DNA of 64,000 nt from Clostridium sp. MD294 (GCF_000364165.2 NZ_CP097810.1:620001-684000), one strand, 5' to 3'; numbered from the stretch's first letter, positions 9,801 through 16,602 are shown. The notes: a model not told the origin generated them from the letters alone. Made by a program: numbers and translations.

Positions 9801-10366
9801 CTTGTTAAATCTCTTTGAGGGCGGAATGTTTTATCAGGATAACCACTCATTACACCATTACGAGAAACTGCACCAATAGCACCTACTGCCCAATTTGCCA
9901 TAGCCCATCTATCTGTATAACCATAAGATGCTGCCTCATCATCTTCATATCCTTTCAGTCTTGCCAACATCATCGCTGCTTCTTGTCTAGAAACAGCACT
10001 ACCAGGACGAAATGTACCTGAAGCATCACCTTGCACATATCCTGCTGCTACACCTTTTTGTATTTCACTATATGCCCAATAGCCTGCTTTTACATCACTA
10101 AAAGAAATCCCTTGACTACTTGTAAAACCAAATGCTTTATTTGCTATTGTCACAAATTCAGCACGACTAATAGCATTATTTGGACGAAATGTACCATCTG
10201 GATAGCCGCTGATATAACCGCTGTTTATCCAATTATTGATACTTGCTTCTGCCCAATGTCCACTTGTATCTGTTGCAGCAGAAACTTTTTGTGGTGCACT
10301 CACAACAGAAAATGCCATAGCTGTAGACAAAAGTCCTGCTAAAAGTCTGCTTTTTGCCCTTTTCAT
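3875..10366 (-). CDS. giant SLH-domain surface protein with beta-helix and Ig-like repeats
   Basis: About 2,163 residues. I take the second ATG (10366), because AGGAG is 8 nt upstream of it but only 2 nt from the first ATG (10372). A signal peptide ends near VSA. Three SLH domains follow (about residues 33-78, 90-140 and 150-200; GHWAE..I, GYPDGTFRP, SRAEF), which anchor proteins to pyruvylated wall polymers. After a Ser/Asn linker come valine- and aspartate-rich repeats resembling a parallel beta-helix, with related units LYVEGGSTITLENC and VYVEGGGDSSVIFEDC. An Asp/Glu run near 455-490 may bind calcium. Two InlB-type repeats, many Ig/BIG_2-like modules and Thr/Asn/Gln-rich linkers near 1730-1820 fill the rest. 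This is an S-layer-associated or adhesin-like surface protein. Its ligand is unknown. Confidence 0.85.
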   Translation of the reverse strand: MKRAKSRLLAGLLSTAMAFSVVSAPQKVSAATDTSGHWAEASINNWINSGYISGYPDGTFRPNNAISRAEFVTIANKAFGFTSSQGISFSDVKAGYWAYSEIQKGVAAGYVQGDASGTFRPGSAVSRQEAAMMLARLKGYEDDEAASYGYTDRWAMANWAVGAIGAVSRNGVMSGYPDKTFRPQRDLTRAEAVAALQKVANNSNRFGNTGTITNNNYNMNTSTNNNTSSISGSNTSSNINTNTTSRSNSTYDNYVNATVLEGTRMENRTLTGDLLIPRSVGSQNVTLKNVRIKGTLYVEGGSTITLENCNITKVVMDKSNAVLKNNGSSDVEEVYFEQSGRIDGKGYKNVLIDDDSVSEVIIDADVDTLTLDADVDVKLYANANIDLFEITKNADKAKIKLGEDSEVSEMQIYDKVRISGKGKIDTMTVYVSGVRSEIEPRRLIQQDGAKKPNFSYTDEDDDDDDYENLTIDDDDEDFDGDGEDYDRVRIAAEDVTVTDLTAHDDLIVTSAAGDSTIRIEDVTVKGDVYVEGGGDSSVIFEDCTLQGHIYSRKNTSGRYDEAVAIKLRGDTSVKGNIFVTGDTILESNKKLNTVTLNKALSKAFRMEAEAEKLVVNYNNNIQLRGSKTITNGEIASGLTDVSITMDGGKFGTLTARSPVKIEGTGSIDKLLTNQNNTISSGITIGETGDVGDDGAAANYTIKSSIAANSSGYGSISPLGEQTVANGSSKEYRITPNSAYHVAAIVVDGKELDLGGKSYSGFTYTFNNVKANHEIIVSFAEGAGADGSGSASNGTNNGGDDNNKPSEDGYIISTIVNGTGGRVDNDVIKVKEGEDGSVTFTADPGYHIDDITIDAGTAEEKSLRKISESEGIYNKVKYTFKNVIKNHTITATFKAGAGKNETSISSGDDDTPAIKPSGYKYEVTTLLTDLDGNQLTHNDTTGRYYCIAGETIQLIMSELKTDDPNEEFLKTKWAIVNTTTDMNITLTQGENSTLGILKTTENDGHAVMLRVQVYDTSKESNVSAPVYQSDVIELHVDVPLSENPGLMLSNSDQLYCQSNQYILSPQNFTYVPSQATAANDRQNIQWKVVPGSEKIDKVDGQQSLYVGIDDTKTGNGGTVPTLVVKQVYKEGDSITEKTMATPTGEVKIEATIPNGYGKMRDYKKVFTIQFIGTQIIPVKQIMISNDLKTNGVEITGIQEVDLDTEAITKNIEILPENATYQQIEWKIKSDTRANEDIKTATIQAGKNGANTKIVTTGYPGQIVLRPYIKNGMGKDEDFDLFNAETDEQITVTVRVVAPTVTMNKANVDNGTDKDDIIILSAQVTNADKTPYTAITGWQKTYKEKPKETDWEDISGFLTDVDGNGDDIESPDDEGTYRVGYKVQQEDLNTSDNYKGKAVYFRAIATYDKNVDNTPTDNKSISNTISVECKAQAVDFPRTTDNEQTISLTNGVYTIKGADKVTLPSKLDNGTNIDWSISTSDKTIAEIDKTDGQVLVTKGNPDKKFTVTATTSRGETTFDITNTFVPIQKAKSGFDIMNEGGTVIDNAKPGDTVYLVPGKVDPVNATYHAYTGDDKILWLMGANANGTGAASINATKEDDGRYSYTIPDDLSTDTNGKIYFIASWKNGELTSSGNVAATNSNTVGIEIKQPVIPVTGIDFSETVMGDLQPDPAGSTEYKYTISKNDYANDRVQIALSKAKKLPADASTNASIQWSVAVPDELRNYVNFNNQHNLEILKNDPTTGNPGGDVVLTATIEGGTAENQAFIAHLTITIEKTDPVKSPGTGTTTPSTEQSTQQKPPASNATTTPEESNTEQTNKNETVNNENNTNQLPSTENNTNQATNNTNKLPSTGSNTNNQITTGVPDENGFVAVTDISFDDIAGLQPIAGGYAVTSDKSRQTILDLADSITSVNGVSVHTGVKVFPENATNKTVKWSVEKGSPIATAAAGGVNMIPSGKIGVLNNTTNKLTLGTNVSGTFTVSAVVKDGSGEGVDFVKQVTIQVSPQSTTTNVPNTTTPNTSTTTPTQQMPANTIQSSTRQVVSVGTTEVGTSSTNSAGGGTSSKTTTYTENERKLDSTISNADVSIEFSGECKKGISLPLRAVSKSTRQQYTDVDWEIAYDGGTDAKIVNNNRLRATNTGTVTVRAIVYTSSGERMVCTKDIRVSN

Positions 10367-10474
10367 AAACATTTCTCCTTTCCAAATTTTTACTATTTTA
10401 AACGAATGAAAGACATTGCTTCATTAGAATAATATCGGCATAAATTTTAAAAAATAAAGAGTAATATAAAAAGA

Positions 10475-10498
10475 ACTTGAGAGGTTTTCCCCTCAAGT
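10475..10498 (-). terminator. murA terminator overlapping its stop codon
   Basis: Inverted repeat ACTTGAG..CCTCAAGT around 10482-10490, followed in minus sense by TTCTTTTT. The murA stop codon (10493-10495) lies inside the stem, so the last codons form the terminator. Confidence 0.7.
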
Positions 10499-11752
10499 AA
10501 CTTTTACAATATTTGCTCCAATTTTTTGTAATTTTTTCTCTATATTATAATAGCCTCTTTCAATATGATAAATGTCACTAATTTCTGTTTTACCTTCTGC
10601 AGCAAGTGCCGACAATATCAGACCTGCTCCACCTCTTAAATCCATTGCTTTTACCTGTGTACCTGTAAGTTTATCTACACCTTCTATCACAGCTGTTCTG
10701 CTGTCAATACTAATTTTAGCTCCCATTCTTTGCAATTCCGAAGCATGCAAAAAACGATTTTCAAAAACGGTTTCTGTAATCATACTAGTACCTTTTATTA
10801 CTGATAATAAACTCATAAAAGGGGCTTGCATATCTGTAGGAAAACCAGGAAAAGGCATTGTTTTAAGACTAACAGGCTGCAATTTCGTATTTGTATACAC
10901 TCTAAAAGCATTTTCTTCAACTTTCTGTGTTTTAACATTTGTTTCAGACAATTTAGCAAGTATAGGTTTCAAATCTTTTTCTCTGACATTTTCCACAACA
11001 ATATCACCTTTTGTAATAGCAGCAGCTATCATAAACGTGCCTGCTTCAATTCTATCTGGCATAACAGTATATTCTGCACCTGACAGTTTTTTCACTCCAG
11101 TAATTGTAATAGTATTTGTACCTTCTCCAGTAATATCAGCACCCATTTTTTTCAAAAACTCTGCCAAATCAATCACTTCAGGCTCAGCAGCAGCATTTAC
11201 AATAGTAGTAATACCTTTGGCGAGCGTTGCAGCAATCATAATATTTTCTGTTGCTCCAACACTAGGAAAGTCCAAATAAATTTTATCCCCCTGCAATTTT
11301 TTAGCACAAATGTGTATCAAACCATGCGACTGTTCAGAATTTGCTCCTAGTGCATAAAATCCCTTCAAATGCAAATCTACAGGACGGCTTCCTATAGGGC
11401 AGCCTCCAGGCAAAGGAATAATTGCCTCTTGACATCTTGCCAGCAACGCCCCCATTATCAAAAAAGATGCTCTCATTTTCGCAGCTTTTTGATAATCGGT
11501 TTGTATACTTTCAATATTTTTTGCACAAACACTAACACATTGCTTTTTTTGGTCAATATCCAAAAAAATACCCATTTCTTTTATCATACTGCATAATGCC
11601 ATCACATCAGACAACGGCGGCACAGCATTTATAACACATTTTTCTTCTGTGAGCAATGTAGCCGCCAATATAGGCAATATAGCATTTTTGCAGCCACCCA
11701 CTGCAACACTTCCTTCTAATTTCCCCTTTTTTTCAATCACAAATTTCGACAT
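10493..11752 (-). CDS. murA: UDP-N-acetylglucosamine 1-carboxyvinyltransferase MurA
   Basis: Catalyses the first committed step of peptidoglycan synthesis, transferring enolpyruvate from PEP to UDP-GlcNAc in the cytoplasm. About 419 residues, the normal length. The start MSKFVIEKKG at 11752 is preferred over the longer frame from 11803, because MurA proteins begin this way and AAAGGA lies about 9 nt upstream. Visible are the UDP-GlcNAc-binding KNAILPILAATLL near residue 20 and the fosfomycin-sensitive catalytic cysteine in GGCPIGSRP near 115. Firmicutes often carry two MurA paralogues. Which one this is cannot be decided. Confidence 0.94.
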   Translation of the reverse strand: MSKFVIEKKGKLEGSVAVGGCKNAILPILAATLLTEEKCVINAVPPLSDVMALCSMIKEMGIFLDIDQKKQCVSVCAKNIESIQTDYQKAAKMRASFLIMGALLARCQEAIIPLPGGCPIGSRPVDLHLKGFYALGANSEQSHGLIHICAKKLQGDKIYLDFPSVGATENIMIAATLAKGITTIVNAAAEPEVIDLAEFLKKMGADITGEGTNTITITGVKKLSGAEYTVMPDRIEAGTFMIAAAITKGDIVVENVREKDLKPILAKLSETNVKTQKVEENAFRVYTNTKLQPVSLKTMPFPGFPTDMQAPFMSLLSVIKGTSMITETVFENRFLHASELQRMGAKISIDSRTAVIEGVDKLTGTQVKAMDLRGGAGLILSALAAEGKTEISDIYHIERGYYNIEKKLQKIGANIVKVT

Positions 11753-11818
11753 GGCAATACTTTCCTTTCTGCAATCACAATTTCGCAAAAATAGTATAAC
11801 CAAAATCGTTCAAAACAT

Positions 11819-13069
11819 TTATAATACAAGCACAGCCATATGAGCAAGTGTTTTACTTTCATTTTCTTTCAAAATATTTTCTAAATATTCAAAAAACTTA
11901 TCATTATGAAATGTAAATCTACCTAATTTAGAAACAATATACATAAAATCTTCTTTTGTGCTATCTTTTTCCAAATAACAAGTCAAATAAAACAAAAATA
12001 TACTGTATATCATTGCCATAGCAATATAATTACTCCATATACCACCTCTTACAAAAAATGGTGCCCTCACATATAAAAATCCTTCCAGTATTACATTTTC
12101 TATCCAATGCTCTTTTCCTTTTAAAAATTCCTCAAAATCTGCTATCGCTTCGGCATATTTTTCATTATTATATTCTCTATTAATTTCTGCTATATATTTT
12201 CTTTCCTCTTGATTATATTGTTTAAAATCAGTAACTTTTTTATAATCTATTCTTTCAAATACTTTTTTATCTATTTTTTCATCACCTATTCCACCAATAT
12301 AACTCAACATTTGCATTGCTCTTTTTTGTCCATTTCTATTTACTTTTTCAAACAATTTATTATATATTTCTTCATTTTTTTCATCATTAAAATCATTTAT
12401 AAAATTTTCTACATATTGTGCTATATCATCTACTTGTCCATCTTTTTCCATATCAAAAATTTTTTTCATAGCAATTCCCAATACTACTATTCTTTCTCCA
12501 AAATTATACTCTCTATTTTGAAGCACACCAAATAACAACCTTTTAATATCATTATAATAGTATAATATTGGTCTTTCATCTGCTACTGCGGCTGACCAAA
12601 TATCTGCTCCTTGTTTATCTGTACTAGTTAATTCTCTTTCTACATATTCTAATTTTATACCATTTTCTTCTTCTGTAAGTATTCTAACAACTTCTTCACA
12701 GCCTGGTGATAAATAATATTCATAGTCTTTCATATAATGTAATCCTTTTCTTGGAAATATTTTACATACTTGAGACATATTTTCAGGGCCTACTTCTTTA
12801 TACATACTACACAAACCATTTTCATTTAAAAATTTACATCTATTATCCTCATCAAATTTTACTAAAAATTTTCCTCTTTCTTTGTCATATACAAAAGCAT
12901 CATCAAATATTTCCTTAAATTCCTCTGTATGTATTCTCCTTTTTACATTTTTAAATTCCTCTTTTGTAAAATCAATATTCCATTTATAATGACAGCAGTT
13001 ATTGACACATTTTCCTCCTATACATTCAAAATCTTTGTAAAAACTTGGCTGCAACACAACATTTTTCAC
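11819..13069 (-). CDS. fliB: FliB-type flagellin lysine N-methylase
   Basis: A 416-residue protein whose N-terminus has the cysteine cluster of the FliB family (CIGGKCVNNCC near residues 17-27; another cysteine group at KCNF/CSMYKE and CKIFPRKG), a pattern that probably binds an iron-sulfur centre. FliB methylates surface lysines of flagellin in other bacteria. It is the gene directly downstream of flagellin here, which supports that role. It starts with GTG (13069) behind a G-rich ribosome site. A terminator hairpin separates it from flagellin, so it may be expressed at a lower level by read-through. Function is inferred from family and neighbour. Confidence 0.82.
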   Translation of the reverse strand: MKNVVLQPSFYKDFECIGGKCVNNCCHYKWNIDFTKEEFKNVKRRIHTEEFKEIFDDAFVYDKERGKFLVKFDEDNRCKFLNENGLCSMYKEVGPENMSQVCKIFPRKGLHYMKDYEYYLSPGCEEVVRILTEEENGIKLEYVERELTSTDKQGADIWSAAVADERPILYYYNDIKRLLFGVLQNREYNFGERIVVLGIAMKKIFDMEKDGQVDDIAQYVENFINDFNDEKNEEIYNKLFEKVNRNGQKRAMQMLSYIGGIGDEKIDKKVFERIDYKKVTDFKQYNQEERKYIAEINREYNNEKYAEAIADFEEFLKGKEHWIENVILEGFLYVRAPFFVRGGIWSNYIAMAMIYSIFLFYLTCYLEKDSTKEDFMYIVSKLGRFTFHNDKFFEYLENILKENESKTLAHMAVLVL

Positions 13070-13107
13070 GCTTTCCGCCCCCTTGTTATTTTAAATAGTA
13101 TTGTATA

Positions 13108-13137
13108 GAAGTGAGAAAATACCTCACTTCCTTTTTT
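13108..13137 (+). terminator. hairpin with T-run, plus orientation
   Basis: GAAGTGAG / CTCACTTC around a 7-nt loop, followed by CTTTTTT on the plus strand. It lies in the flagellin-fliB gap next to the minus-strand terminator. It may block antisense transcription or act as a second hairpin in the fliB leader. Confidence 0.5.
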
Positions 13138-13145
13138 ATGAAATA

Positions 13146-13175
13146 AAAAAGGCTGACAGTTTGCCAGCCCTTTTT
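13146..13175 (-). terminator. flagellin terminator
   Basis: In minus sense GGGCTGgCA, short loop, TGtCAGCC then TTTTTT, located 60 nt past the flagellin stop codon. Typical Rho-independent terminator. Confidence 0.8.
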
Positions 13176-13233
13176 AATTTTCGCTTTGTTTTGTTTATTA
13201 GAGAAATTTGTAATAAATACAAATTGATTGTTA

Positions 13234-15000
13234 TTATTGTAATAACTGAAGAACGCCTTGAGGCAACTGATTTGCTTGAGCCAACATAGCTTGAGAAGAC
13301 TGAACAAGAATATTGTTCTTTGTGTACTGCATCATTTCTTTTGCCATGTCTGTATCTCTGATACGGCTTTCGGACTCTGTCAAGTTTTCTGTTGTTGTTT
13401 CCAAGTTGTTGAGTGTATGGTCTAATCTGTTTTGAGTAGCACCCAATTTAGCTCTGATTTTGGAAACAGTGTCAATAGCATCTTTAATATCTTGAATACC
13501 ACTTGCTGCACTCTTTTCTGTAGAAACATCAATTTTTCCTACACCCAATGCTTTAGCATGGCAGTCTTGAATACTTACTTGTATTCTATTGAAATCATCA
13601 GCAGTATCACCAATTTGAAGATTTAAGCCGTTTCCGCCTTTTGTTGTGCTGCTTGCTGGTGCTGGACGGAATATAACTGTTGTTTTAGTAGCATCTGCTT
13701 CCCATTTATTTTGAGCTGTACCTGTTGCACCTGTAGCTGCTGTATATTTACCTTGTGATGCATTGATACCAGTTTCAAAATTAATTTTTTCTACCATAGC
13801 TTTAACATCTGCTGCTGCAGGAGCACCTGCTGCTGCACATGTAACATAATGTTCAATACCTGCATCTTTCAATTTCTGCAAATTTTCTGCTGTGTCACTA
13901 CCATTTGCAATAAATACAAATTTTTTACCATTTACTTCAAATGTAGCCTTTTCTAAATTTGTTCCATCATATGCAGCTAAAGTAGACATATCAACATATT
14001 GTGCTGAATTTTCTGCTTGTTTTACTTCTGTAGCATCTACTGCTAAATCTGTTGTATTAGCACCTGTTTTACCATTTGTAACAACCCTGTTAACACCTGT
14101 ATATTTTAATGTATTAGCACCTGTTTCTTTAGAGTCTAATATAACATCTCCAGCAGCATTAACTGTAACTTTAAAGTTTTCACCTATTGTTTCATTTTTC
14201 TGTAATTCTGCTTTTACTGCAGTATCCCAACTTGTTTGTACTAATGTACCAGGTGCCGCTACTGTTGAAATTTCATATTCTGTACCATCAGCCGCTATCA
14301 GCTTATCTGCTTCTATATTTGCTGTACCTGATTTATAAGTAAAGCTGAGAGACTCTGTTTTAACATTGCCTTCTGCATCTGTGAACTCAAAATTGTAAGT
14401 AATTTTATCGCCACTTGCTAAAGCACCACCTGTACCACTACCACCTGTAGTAGGAGCTGGAGTAACAGCTGCTGTTTTGTACTGTCCTCTTGTAGCATCA
14501 AAATCTTCTACAGATATACTTGTATGGAATTTTGTTGTTACATCAGTAGCACCTTTTGAGCTTGTTACAGCTGTGTCAGATAAGTTACCATTTAACAAAT
14601 CAATACCGTTGAAATTTGTGGAGTCTGCAATTCTATCGATTTCACTTTGAAGTTCAACGATTTCGTCTTGTAATTTTTCTCTGTTACTGTCAGAGTATGT
14701 TCCGTTTGATGCCAATGTAGAAAGTTCTACCATTCTGTTTAACATAGAGTGAACTTCTGTCAAAGCACCTTCAGCTGTTTGTACTAAAGAAATACCATCT
14801 TTAGAGTTCTGTTGGCAAGCTTCCAAACCTGTGATTTGAGCTCTCATTTTTTCAGAAATTGCCAAACCTGCTGCGTTGTCAGCTGCACTATTGATTTTGT
14901 AACCAGATGACAATTTTTTCAAGTTTTTAGCTACTGCTGCATTGTTTGCACCTAATCTGTTATAAGAATTTAAAGCTGGAATATTATGTTGAATAATCAT
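13234..15000 (-). CDS. hag: flagellin
   Basis: The filament subunit, 588 residues, longer than the roughly 270-400 of many Firmicute flagellins because of a large variable centre. The conserved N-terminal D0/D1 helices are seen (MIIQHNIPALNSYNRL, LSSGYKINSAADNAAGLAIS, TNFNGIDLLNG) and the C-terminal ones (IDTVSKIRAKLGATQNRL, ESRIRDTDMAKEM, LAQANQLPQGVLQLLQ). The Ala/Thr/Gly-rich middle (about residues 155-470) would be surface exposed. GAAGGAGG-type ribosome site TTCAAGGAGG lies upstream, inside a structured leader. It sits after csrA, under a sigma-28-type promoter, and before the flagellin methylase gene fliB. FliW, the usual CsrA antagonist, is not in the window. Confidence 0.96.
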   Translation of the reverse strand: MIIQHNIPALNSYNRLGANNAAVAKNLKKLSSGYKINSAADNAAGLAISEKMRAQITGLEACQQNSKDGISLVQTAEGALTEVHSMLNRMVELSTLASNGTYSDSNREKLQDEIVELQSEIDRIADSTNFNGIDLLNGNLSDTAVTSSKGATDVTTKFHTSISVEDFDATRGQYKTAAVTPAPTTGGSGTGGALASGDKITYNFEFTDAEGNVKTESLSFTYKSGTANIEADKLIAADGTEYEISTVAAPGTLVQTSWDTAVKAELQKNETIGENFKVTVNAAGDVILDSKETGANTLKYTGVNRVVTNGKTGANTTDLAVDATEVKQAENSAQYVDMSTLAAYDGTNLEKATFEVNGKKFVFIANGSDTAENLQKLKDAGIEHYVTCAAAGAPAAADVKAMVEKINFETGINASQGKYTAATGATGTAQNKWEADATKTTVIFRPAPASSTTKGGNGLNLQIGDTADDFNRIQVSIQDCHAKALGVGKIDVSTEKSAASGIQDIKDAIDTVSKIRAKLGATQNRLDHTLNNLETTTENLTESESRIRDTDMAKEMMQYTKNNILVQSSQAMLAQANQLPQGVLQLLQ

Positions 15001-15005
15001 AAATA

Positions 15006-15045
15006 CGACCTCCTTGAATTTGACGGGGAGTATCCTTTCTCCCCC
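15006..15045 (-). promoter_or_regulatory. flagellin mRNA leader with candidate CsrA sites
   Basis: In minus sense the leader has a hairpin GGGGAG / CTCCCC (15025-15044) whose 8-nt loop AAAGGATA exposes GGA, the CsrA recognition core. About 20 nt downstream, TCAAATTCAAGGAGG holds the ribosome site and a second GGA. This two-site arrangement mirrors the known CsrA-controlled hag leader of Bacillus subtilis. Binding is inferred. Confidence 0.6.
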
Positions 15046-15083
15046 ATTGTTTTTATTTTTTTATTTTCGTTTTCTATTTGATT

Positions 15084-15100
15084 GTGGGACACTGTCCCAC
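15084..15100. repeat. perfect 8-bp inverted repeat between csrA and flagellin
   Basis: GTGGGACA C TGTCCCAC. There is no T-run after it on either strand, so it is unlikely to be a strong terminator. It could be an mRNA-processing or stabilising hairpin between csrA and flagellin. Confidence 0.55.
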
Positions 15101-15160
15101 GTTATATTTCAATCTCTGTAGTAAAGGGGCCCTCTCTCCTACATAGATTAAAATCACTTT

Positions 15161-15373
15161 TTAACGCTTGCGTTTCGCTCCTCCTAATGCCCTTGTTCTT
15201 TTAATACATTCTGGTACGTCGTGCGTCTTTTCATAATTCTCACCACGTTCAATACTCATTTCTTTTGGTGCATCTATCGCTAATCGCAAGCAGTTGTCTA
15301 TAGAAACAACTTCTACAATAATGTTATCTCCTATGACAATGTACTCTCCGGGATTCCTTCCTACTGATAACAT
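15161..15373 (-). CDS. csrA: carbon storage regulator CsrA
   Basis: A 70-residue RNA-binding dimer that blocks translation by covering GGA motifs. Seen are the family N-terminus with Arg6 (MLSVGRNPGEYIVIGDNI), the core IDAPKEMSIERGE with the RNA-contacting Arg near position 43, and an unusually basic tail ending AKRKR. It is the first gene after a sigma-28-type promoter and lies immediately upstream of flagellin. Its own ribosome site shares a 15-nt block (TCAAATTCAAGGAGG) with that of flagellin, suggesting autoregulation plus control of flagellin. In Bacillus the partner FliW titrates CsrA; it is not seen here. Confidence 0.92.
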   Translation of the reverse strand: MLSVGRNPGEYIVIGDNIIVEVVSIDNCLRLAIDAPKEMSIERGENYEKTHDVPECIKRTRALGGAKRKR

Positions 15374-15404
15374 GAATAGTCCTCCTTGAATTTGAAATAA
15401 TAGT

Positions 15405-15533
15405 GTTACTATTGTTAAAGGGTAAAAAAAATTACTTAAATTTTACTATTTTTTTCCCTCTTGCTTATTATATCGGCTCACTATTTTAAAACTTAATAGT
15501 TTTACTATTATTTTTTTTAATTGTTTTACTATA
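15405..15533. promoter_or_regulatory. four TTACTAT repeats in the csrA / XRE divergent region
   Basis: On the plus strand the related words GTTACTATT (15405), TTTTACTATT (15441), TTTACTATT (15501) and GTTTTACTATA (15523) occur within 130 bp. Two of them sit in small dyads (AATAGTGTTACTATT, AATAGTTTTACTATT). They flank the csrA promoter and precede the XRE gene, so they are candidate operators for that regulator. This is inference from position and repetition. Confidence 0.4.
15470..15496 (-). promoter_or_regulatory. sigma-28 (SigD/FliA-type) promoter of csrA-flagellin
   Basis: In minus sense TTAAGTTT (15489-15496), exactly 11 bp, GCCGATAT (15470-15477). The motility sigma consensus is TAAAGTTT-N11-GCCGATAA, so each half matches 7 of 8. 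It points at csrA, about 95 nt upstream of its start. Confidence 0.8.
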
Positions 15534-15587
15534 TGGTGAACGACCCCTTTTTTTAATAAAATGTTCACAATGGGGGTGAATTATATT

Positions 15588-15962
15588 ATGTCATTTTCAT
15601 TCAGTCAAAAAGAAATAGGCAAAAGAATACGTGATCAAAGACTTAAAAATAAATTAACTATAGAAAAACTTTGCGAGCTTTTAGATGTTTCTCCTTCCTT
15701 TATTGGTTTGGTAGAGCGTGGTACAAGCGGCATAAGTATTGAAAAATTATATCGTCTTTCTGAAATTTTTCATGTATCTACAGATTACCTCATCAAAGGC
15801 AGTCAAGACATTAACACATCGCCCCAAAAACAAAATAATTCTGCTTTAGATGCCCTAAATGCCTATTTGTATAATTCTACGGAAGACGAAATTCTTTTTA
15901 TATTGTCTTTAATTAAATTTATAAAACCTCGTGTCGAAATAAAGCAAACAGACAAAAATTGA
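15588..15962 (+). CDS. XRE-family HTH transcriptional regulator
   Basis: About 124 residues. The start at 15588 (MSFSFSQKEIG) is preferred, since GGGGGTGA lies about 10 nt upstream, while two earlier in-frame ATGs lack a site. Residues 8-65 form a Cro/C1-type helix-turn-helix (IGKRIRDQRLKNKLTIEKL, LDVSPSFIGLVERG, PTLEKL-like SIEKLYRLSEIF, STDYLI). The C-terminal 50 residues are not recognised. It is divergent from csrA-flagellin across a region with four repeated TTACTAT words, so control of motility or of itself is plausible. SinR-like repressors are a family comparison only. Confidence 0.85.
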   Translation: MSFSFSQKEIGKRIRDQRLKNKLTIEKLCELLDVSPSFIGLVERGTSGISIEKLYRLSEIFHVSTDYLIKGSQDINTSPQKQNNSALDALNAYLYNSTEDEILFILSLIKFIKPRVEIKQTDKN

Positions 15963-15966
15963 CACC

Positions 15967-16007
15967 AACAAGGCTTTTGCATTTATTAGCAAAAGCCTTG
16001 TTTTTTT
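15967..16007 (+). terminator. terminator of the XRE gene
   Basis: CAAGGCTTTTGC / GCAAAAGCCTTG, perfect 12-bp stem with an 8-nt loop, then seven T. It begins right after the XRE stop codon. Confidence 0.93.
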
Positions 16008-16072
16008 ACAGTAACACTATTTTTATCTTTCCCTATGTACATGGTAGCTATATAAAGGAGGTGAAAACTTTT

Positions 16073-16183
16073 TTGAATGCCGTGCTAAATATTTGTGTAG
16101 CACAAAAAAAGAAAGGAGGGCAGCATAGTTACATGACAATATTACGCAATACAAATATTAGAAGGGAATTGATATTTTGGTAG
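16073..16183 (+). CDS. possible 36-residue peptide, TTG start
   Basis: A TTG at 16073 follows AAGGAGG by 11 nt and opens a 36-codon frame with a basic patch (AQKKKGG) ending in REL-IFW. An internal ATG (16133) has its own GAAAGGAGG and would give 16 residues. The stop overlaps the TTG of the next gene (TTGGTAG), an arrangement typical of coupled translation. No family is recognised. It may simply be a translated leader for the next gene. Confidence 0.35.
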   Translation: MNAVLNICVAQKKKGGQHSYMTILRNTNIRRELIFW

Positions 16184-16431
16184 AAAGGGAATTCGAGCAA
16201 AAATTAGAAAAATTTGTAAATGAGTACATAGCAGAGAAAATACATCAAATTCGTCAACAGAATAAAGACTTAATTGCTAAAAAAGCAGCTATTGCTGAGC
16301 AGTTACAGTCTAATGAGGCATTTTTTGTTTATGAAGAACTGGAAACAGATTACATTATATTGTTAACTGTGGGTATTTATAAACAAGCTATGAGAGATTT
16401 TTATTTTTTTACAAATCACTATTTAAAATAA
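16177..16431 (+). CDS. small coiled-coil protein, unknown function
   Basis: An 84-residue protein from a TTG start with AGAAGGGA about 9 nt upstream. Residues 1-50 are charged and look like a helical coiled coil (EFEQKLEKFVNEY, QIRQQNKDLIAKKAAIAEQL). The C-terminal 30 residues are hydrophobic and aromatic (YIILLTVGIYKQAM, FYFFTNHYL). No family is recognised. It starts within the stop of the preceding mini-ORF and ends before a structured terminator-like region. Confidence 0.55.
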   Translation: MVEREFEQKLEKFVNEYIAEKIHQIRQQNKDLIAKKAAIAEQLQSNEAFFVYEELETDYIILLTVGIYKQAMRDFYFFTNHYLK

Positions 16432-16467
16432 TGTAATAAAATAAAATATATCATTTTTCTCTGCCTC

Positions 16468-16540
16468 TACTGGCTTTTTTTTTACCCAGTCTGGAGGCAC
16501 TGAAAAAACTTCCAGACTGTGGTTCCAGTATAGCTTTTTT
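16468..16540 (+). terminator. nested inverted repeats with T-run
   Basis: An inner stem CAGTCTGGA / TCCAGACTG (16487-16495 / 16511-16519) is enclosed by an outer TACTGG / CCAGTA (16468-16473 / 16525-16530), then TAGCTTTTTT. The T-run suggests termination of the small genes upstream. The nested structure and an internal run of T are more elaborate than usual, so a small structured RNA is an alternative. Confidence 0.6.
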
Positions 16541-16602
16541 ATTGCATATTTGTTTTTATTTTGGTAGAATAATACAAATATTTTTCATAGGAGGTATTTC
16601 TA

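Noticed and set aside
13086..13307. Short frames on both strands at the flagellin end
   Set aside because: They span the terminator hairpins and the flagellin C-terminus in another frame.
15959..16072. N-terminal part of a frame starting at 15959
   Set aside because: It runs through the XRE gene terminator. Only the part from TTG 16073 has a ribosome site.
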